A stretch of DNA of 64,000 nt from Sarcocystis neurona (Eukaryota; Apicomplexa; Conoidasida; Eucoccidiorida; Sarcocystidae): the NCBI GenBank assembly GCA_000727475.1, contig KL647304.1:1316231-1380230 (forward strand), written 5' to 3'. This document shows, in pieces, positions 60,285 to 64,000 of this stretch (position 1 is its first letter; each line of letters begins with the position of its first letter). The notes beneath the pieces were generated by a model. The model did not search any database. It was not told the origin of the DNA and was given only the letters and a program-made list of their open reading frames with translations. The translations under genes and the position numbers were made by a program.

Positions 60285-63200
60285 TGAAATAGGACGCCCC
60301 CATCGTTACGTTCTCCTGCAAGTGAAAATCATGCTACGCTCCATTCAGTGGACGAGCAGGCTTGCAACACGGACTTCTACGCGGAGGGGAAAGGCTACAG
60401 CCCGCAACAACGCAGTTCACGTGTGGTGCACCTCAGCAACACGCGAGACAGCGGTACAGGAACCTTGCGTAGAGCCAGGAAAGTGGGGCCACTAATAAGT
60501 GTAACCCACTTCTGTGGGGGGCTTGGAGATAGTCCAGTTTCTTGGTAGGGGACTCTGCTTCCAGACAGCATCCACAGACACTAAAATATGTATGGAGCGC
60601 ATTCAAGCAGGGGAATCTGCTTCGAGATATAACCACGAGAGTAGAATACATCTGGAGCGCATCCTAGCAGTTCCTCGAGACATTCCAATACTTCGCTAAA
60701 AGACGACCTCCCGCAGATGACGAATATAATAATGTCCTACGGATACACACCTTCTGACCGCCGGGAACCCCCTGCGCTCTTCAGGTCTGTCAGAGGCTCT
60801 TACCAGAGAATATAGCTTTTTCTCCTCCTCCAGGAACCACCGCCATTCGCCTTCGCAGGCTGCCACTTGTTCGACAGGTTGGCACGGCGTACAATTCAAG
60901 TCACTGGCTAGACTGCATGAATGAGGACCGCGTACTAGGGTGTCGGCTCTTCGCGCTCAAGCTGCTCAGTCAGAAGCGGATTTTTTGCGGGTGACGCGAT
61001 CGTACGACCTCTACAAGGACGCGAACTGACACGTAGGGCGGACAGCAGTCGACCTGGTGAACCTGGAGACGTTCTTTACAAAGAAGACTAGGAGGGGATG
61101 CCGCGGTGCGTTTTCCATCCGAAGCAAGTCTAAGGCTAAGGCTAGACCACGAAAAAGTCTCTCTCAGTCCATGCTGTTCCCGCTGTTTGCTCGTTTACCG
61201 CTCTGCACCCCACAACGAGGTAAAGAAATGCAACAACCCTCCGCCCCGGTGCAAGGACAGCTTCAACAGCCTCTGGTGTTGTGGGGTACGCGCATACGCC
61301 TCTCTACTGTTAATTGCCGTCATACGTACTACTTGACCTCTTTTCCCGTTTCTTTGACTGCCACGTTACCGTGAACAGAACTCGAACCACGTGTATGTTA
61401 AAGTTAAGATAGAGTATCATCTTCGCCTCAAGCGATGACTGGTCACTCCGATAGATTGTGTTCATCTGCAATTGTCCTATGAACCCCGCATAGTGTCGTG
61501 TAAGAAGTACCTGTGTCGTTTATTATGCTTCCTCGTCTGCTTTACGCTTGTCCGAAGGTGAGTACGACCTTATTTGGACTGGTTTTAATTTCAGCCCGAT
61601 ACTCGCTTCTTCGCACTTGAGGGATGTATCCACTCATTCTCACCACCCGCCGTACAGATTCCGCATACAAACTCTTGAAGGATGAAAATGTCAGCGGTGC
61701 CGCACTCTGTGTACCGCAGAACTAAAACCTCTAGATCGTAGGTGAGGTTTTGCCAGAGAGGTGTTGCCACTTCTCACTGAACCACGTGCGTGGTTCTCCC
61801 ACATATATCTATACGTGTGCAATTTAAGTACCAGAACTTTTCAGGCTTATAGTCCGACAGTAATCTACCAAAAGAATCGCACAGTCTACATGTATTTATC
61901 AAGCCTTTATTTCAGTTGTGCAGGCTCCTCCTCATATTGGACTTCGCCCACGTGTGTGCTGGGGGCATTGTTCGAGATTGCAACGCTCTCTCCGAACCAC
62001 ACGGTAGCACTATAAAACCTCCATGTGACAGATTAAGCGCCTGGGGCGACAATTCCAAGCGCCTCTGTTTTCGTCAGTACGTTAATAGTTCAGCACAACC
62101 TGTGCACCGAGCCTCCTGCCGCTCCTGTGAGAGGGGTCCGCGCGTGCAGACATAGCAGATGCCCTTGAGACGTCAGAATGGCGGAGCGCAGTAAGTACAA
62201 TGGGTATCCAACGTTAGGGAGAAAAACATAGGTTGAATGTCTAGCACTTGCAGACTCTTTTTTTGAAACGTTTCCTGAGATATCTGACCGAGAAGGCGCA
62301 AACCTGCGCCCTCTCGGTGCTCCGACAGAACATAGGGGCCGGAATTTACGTTTGTTGACGTTTTCTCGTCTGCGCGGCCCAGAACGTGCGAGTGCGTAAC
62401 GCCGTAGAAGTCGCCACCGGAGCCCCCGATTGTCTACAACGATGCAGCGGCCCGTCGCTGACGTACGATTCACACCGCGATCATGAGCTCCCATGTGTAT
62501 CCCTCTTCGCGTGCTTTCGGTGCAGCCATACACCTGTTCACAGTGTCACGGTCTTCGAAAGACACCAAGGGGTGAGCGTGCTCTCTGGTGACAATGACTT
62601 GACGCACCGTTCTTGTGCCTCGTCAATCGCATTTATAATTATTTGGAAGCTGATTCATCCATGACCACGGCAGAAAGGAGATGTACCCAGCACAGTACGG
62701 ATGCGGTTGTTACTGTAGCGAACTCAGTGCGGGACGCCGGCTCTGCTGCAGCCTGGAGTGTAGTATCTTGTGCTTCGACTGCGGGGGCAGAACGTTTGCT
62801 GTCGAGGGAAAGTGTCCTGTGCTGTTCTCCACCCCGACAACTATTCAACAATCCCTTCCCCCCAGGATCCTTTTACACTACCGTCTACAGAACTTCAAGG
62901 CGGTAATATAACGTATCACCACGTGGGTGAGTCTACACGCAGGAGAGTGTGTCTCCGTATGAAATTCTCCTCGCGCCTCAGGCAGCTGGCACGCGCACGT
63001 GACTTCGCGTATCAGCATCTTCTGAGACACTTCATGCGGGTGACACCCTGTCGTCACGACGAAGGCTGTGTAAGTGTGCGCAGGCTTCAAAAGGGGACTT
63101 GTAGGAAGCCTCCGTACGTATTTCTACAATGTCGTATAAAGTGCTCGTCCACGGTTCGACCACTTAATCTGTTGACGCATTATGTAGATAGCAACAACTG

Positions 63201-64000
63201 TGAATGTGCAGGACGAAGCATACACAGCATTCACGGGTATGCTCGGTTCGCCGGTAGTGAGCACGACAGTGGTGGTAGCATGGCTTGTGGCCACAATGAC
63301 ACAAGTATTTGTAAGCGCGCCCCCAGCACCTATAGTGCACCTGGCGCTCTGTCTCCGTAACCTGCTCGGTCCACAATGCGAGGATAACGCGACTCCTCTT
63401 GCTTTGTCCCCACGGGTTTCTCCGCATTACATAAAACTTTGTGTAACCGATACCTTCGGAGTCCGTTAGCCGAAGAAAGCTGTGCTGCCAGAAGAACCGC
63501 AGCTGCTTACACACACCAGTAAGTCGCTTCTCCGCTCTAAAGCGATGCGGGGGACGGTAATCCCAAAGTACTTCCGTGGTCACTGAACAGAACTTGCCAG
63601 ATGAACTGCGGGAGCTTGCTCCGTCACCATGAACACAGAGCAGTGCACAGCCGTACCCAGTCGCAACCATCACACAGCACATCTGTGGGGGCATACATCC
63701 ACGTCTTATTCACTGCTTCGCAAGAAATCCAGCAAATACACATTCAGCACGTGAACTATCACGTACCGGCAACGAGAATTACGGGAAACGGGCAGGCTGG
63801 TAGTCACTTCTGCCTTCACACTGCTGTTGTGCCTCGTACACTACCCAGCAGCGCAGCCAGACATGCACACGGGTCTAATATTAGAAGATTCTGTTTGTAG
63901 CCTCAGTAACGAGTAAGAAGCAACACAGGTTTCCAAGTACGACTGTTCGTCGATACCTTTCACTGTTGATGCGCATGTCCACAGGTAGCTGGACAGCGGT
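60285..64000. other. unassigned right end of the window
   Basis: Minus-strand frames at 60899-60740 (EGEWRWFLEEEKKLYSLVRA) look like an exon of the upstream gene. Plus-strand frames at 62781-62931 (CAVLHPDNYSTIPSPQ) and 63212-63310 (DEAYTAFTGMLGSPVV plus a hydrophobic VVVAWLVATMTQVF), flanked by AG and GTAAGC, look like exons of a plus-strand gene with a membrane or anchor segment. Their phases do not join directly. No family is recognised. Confidence 0.3.

Overview
The window looks like nuclear DNA of a coccidian apicomplexan, most likely from the Eimeria/Cyclospora part of the group. The reasons are: GT-AG introns that break nearly every gene into short exons; GCA/GCT triplet runs coding for poly-Ala and poly-Gln in only some genes; roughly balanced base composition; and a family of long secreted proteins of the kind seen in apical organelles. 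There are no prokaryotic features (operons, Shine-Dalgarno sites, CRISPR, insertion sequences). All gene models were built by hand from reading-frame continuity, splice-site phase and comparison within the window. No database search was run.

Layout. (1) About 0.8-3.0 kb, plus strand: the C-terminal half of an RMD5/GID2-like subunit of the CTLH (GID) ubiquitin ligase, with its RING-like domain split by an intron. (2) 6.0-7.35 kb, minus strand: a multi-exon gene that I do not recognise. (3) 10.6-18.4 kb plus, 35.4-27.45 kb minus and 39.2-47.3 kb plus: three paralogs, called A, B and C here. Each is a protein of about 1,900 residues in 16 exons. Intron positions and phases match one to one, and several exon lengths are identical to the base. 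B and C have signal-peptide-like starts, and all three have hydrophobic segments in the first quarter. This cluster is the dominant feature of the window. The best guess is a rhoptry-neck-type secreted family (RON3-like), but that name rests only on length and architecture. (4) 19.1-22.4 kb minus: an LPCAT/LPEAT-like lysophospholipid acyltransferase with all acyltransferase motifs visible across spliced exons. (5) 51.4-55.7 kb plus: a two-RRM RNA-binding protein of 395 residues, similar to the first two RRMs of Mei2-like proteins, with an Ala/Pro/Tyr-rich tail and no third RRM. (6) 58.5-59.9 kb minus: the 3' part of an unrecognised multi-exon gene. The rest is intergenic or intronic DNA with a GT/AT microsatellite, two diverged tandem duplications (periods 150 and 163 bp), a perfect hairpin and some unassigned coding-like ORFs.

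How the genes fit together. B and C are divergently transcribed from a 3.7-kb spacer and resemble each other more than A. A carries losses of residues, including cysteines, that B and C share. The paralogs flank the acyltransferase gene. The RMD5, acyltransferase and RRM genes are housekeeping or regulatory and show no functional link to the paralog cluster.
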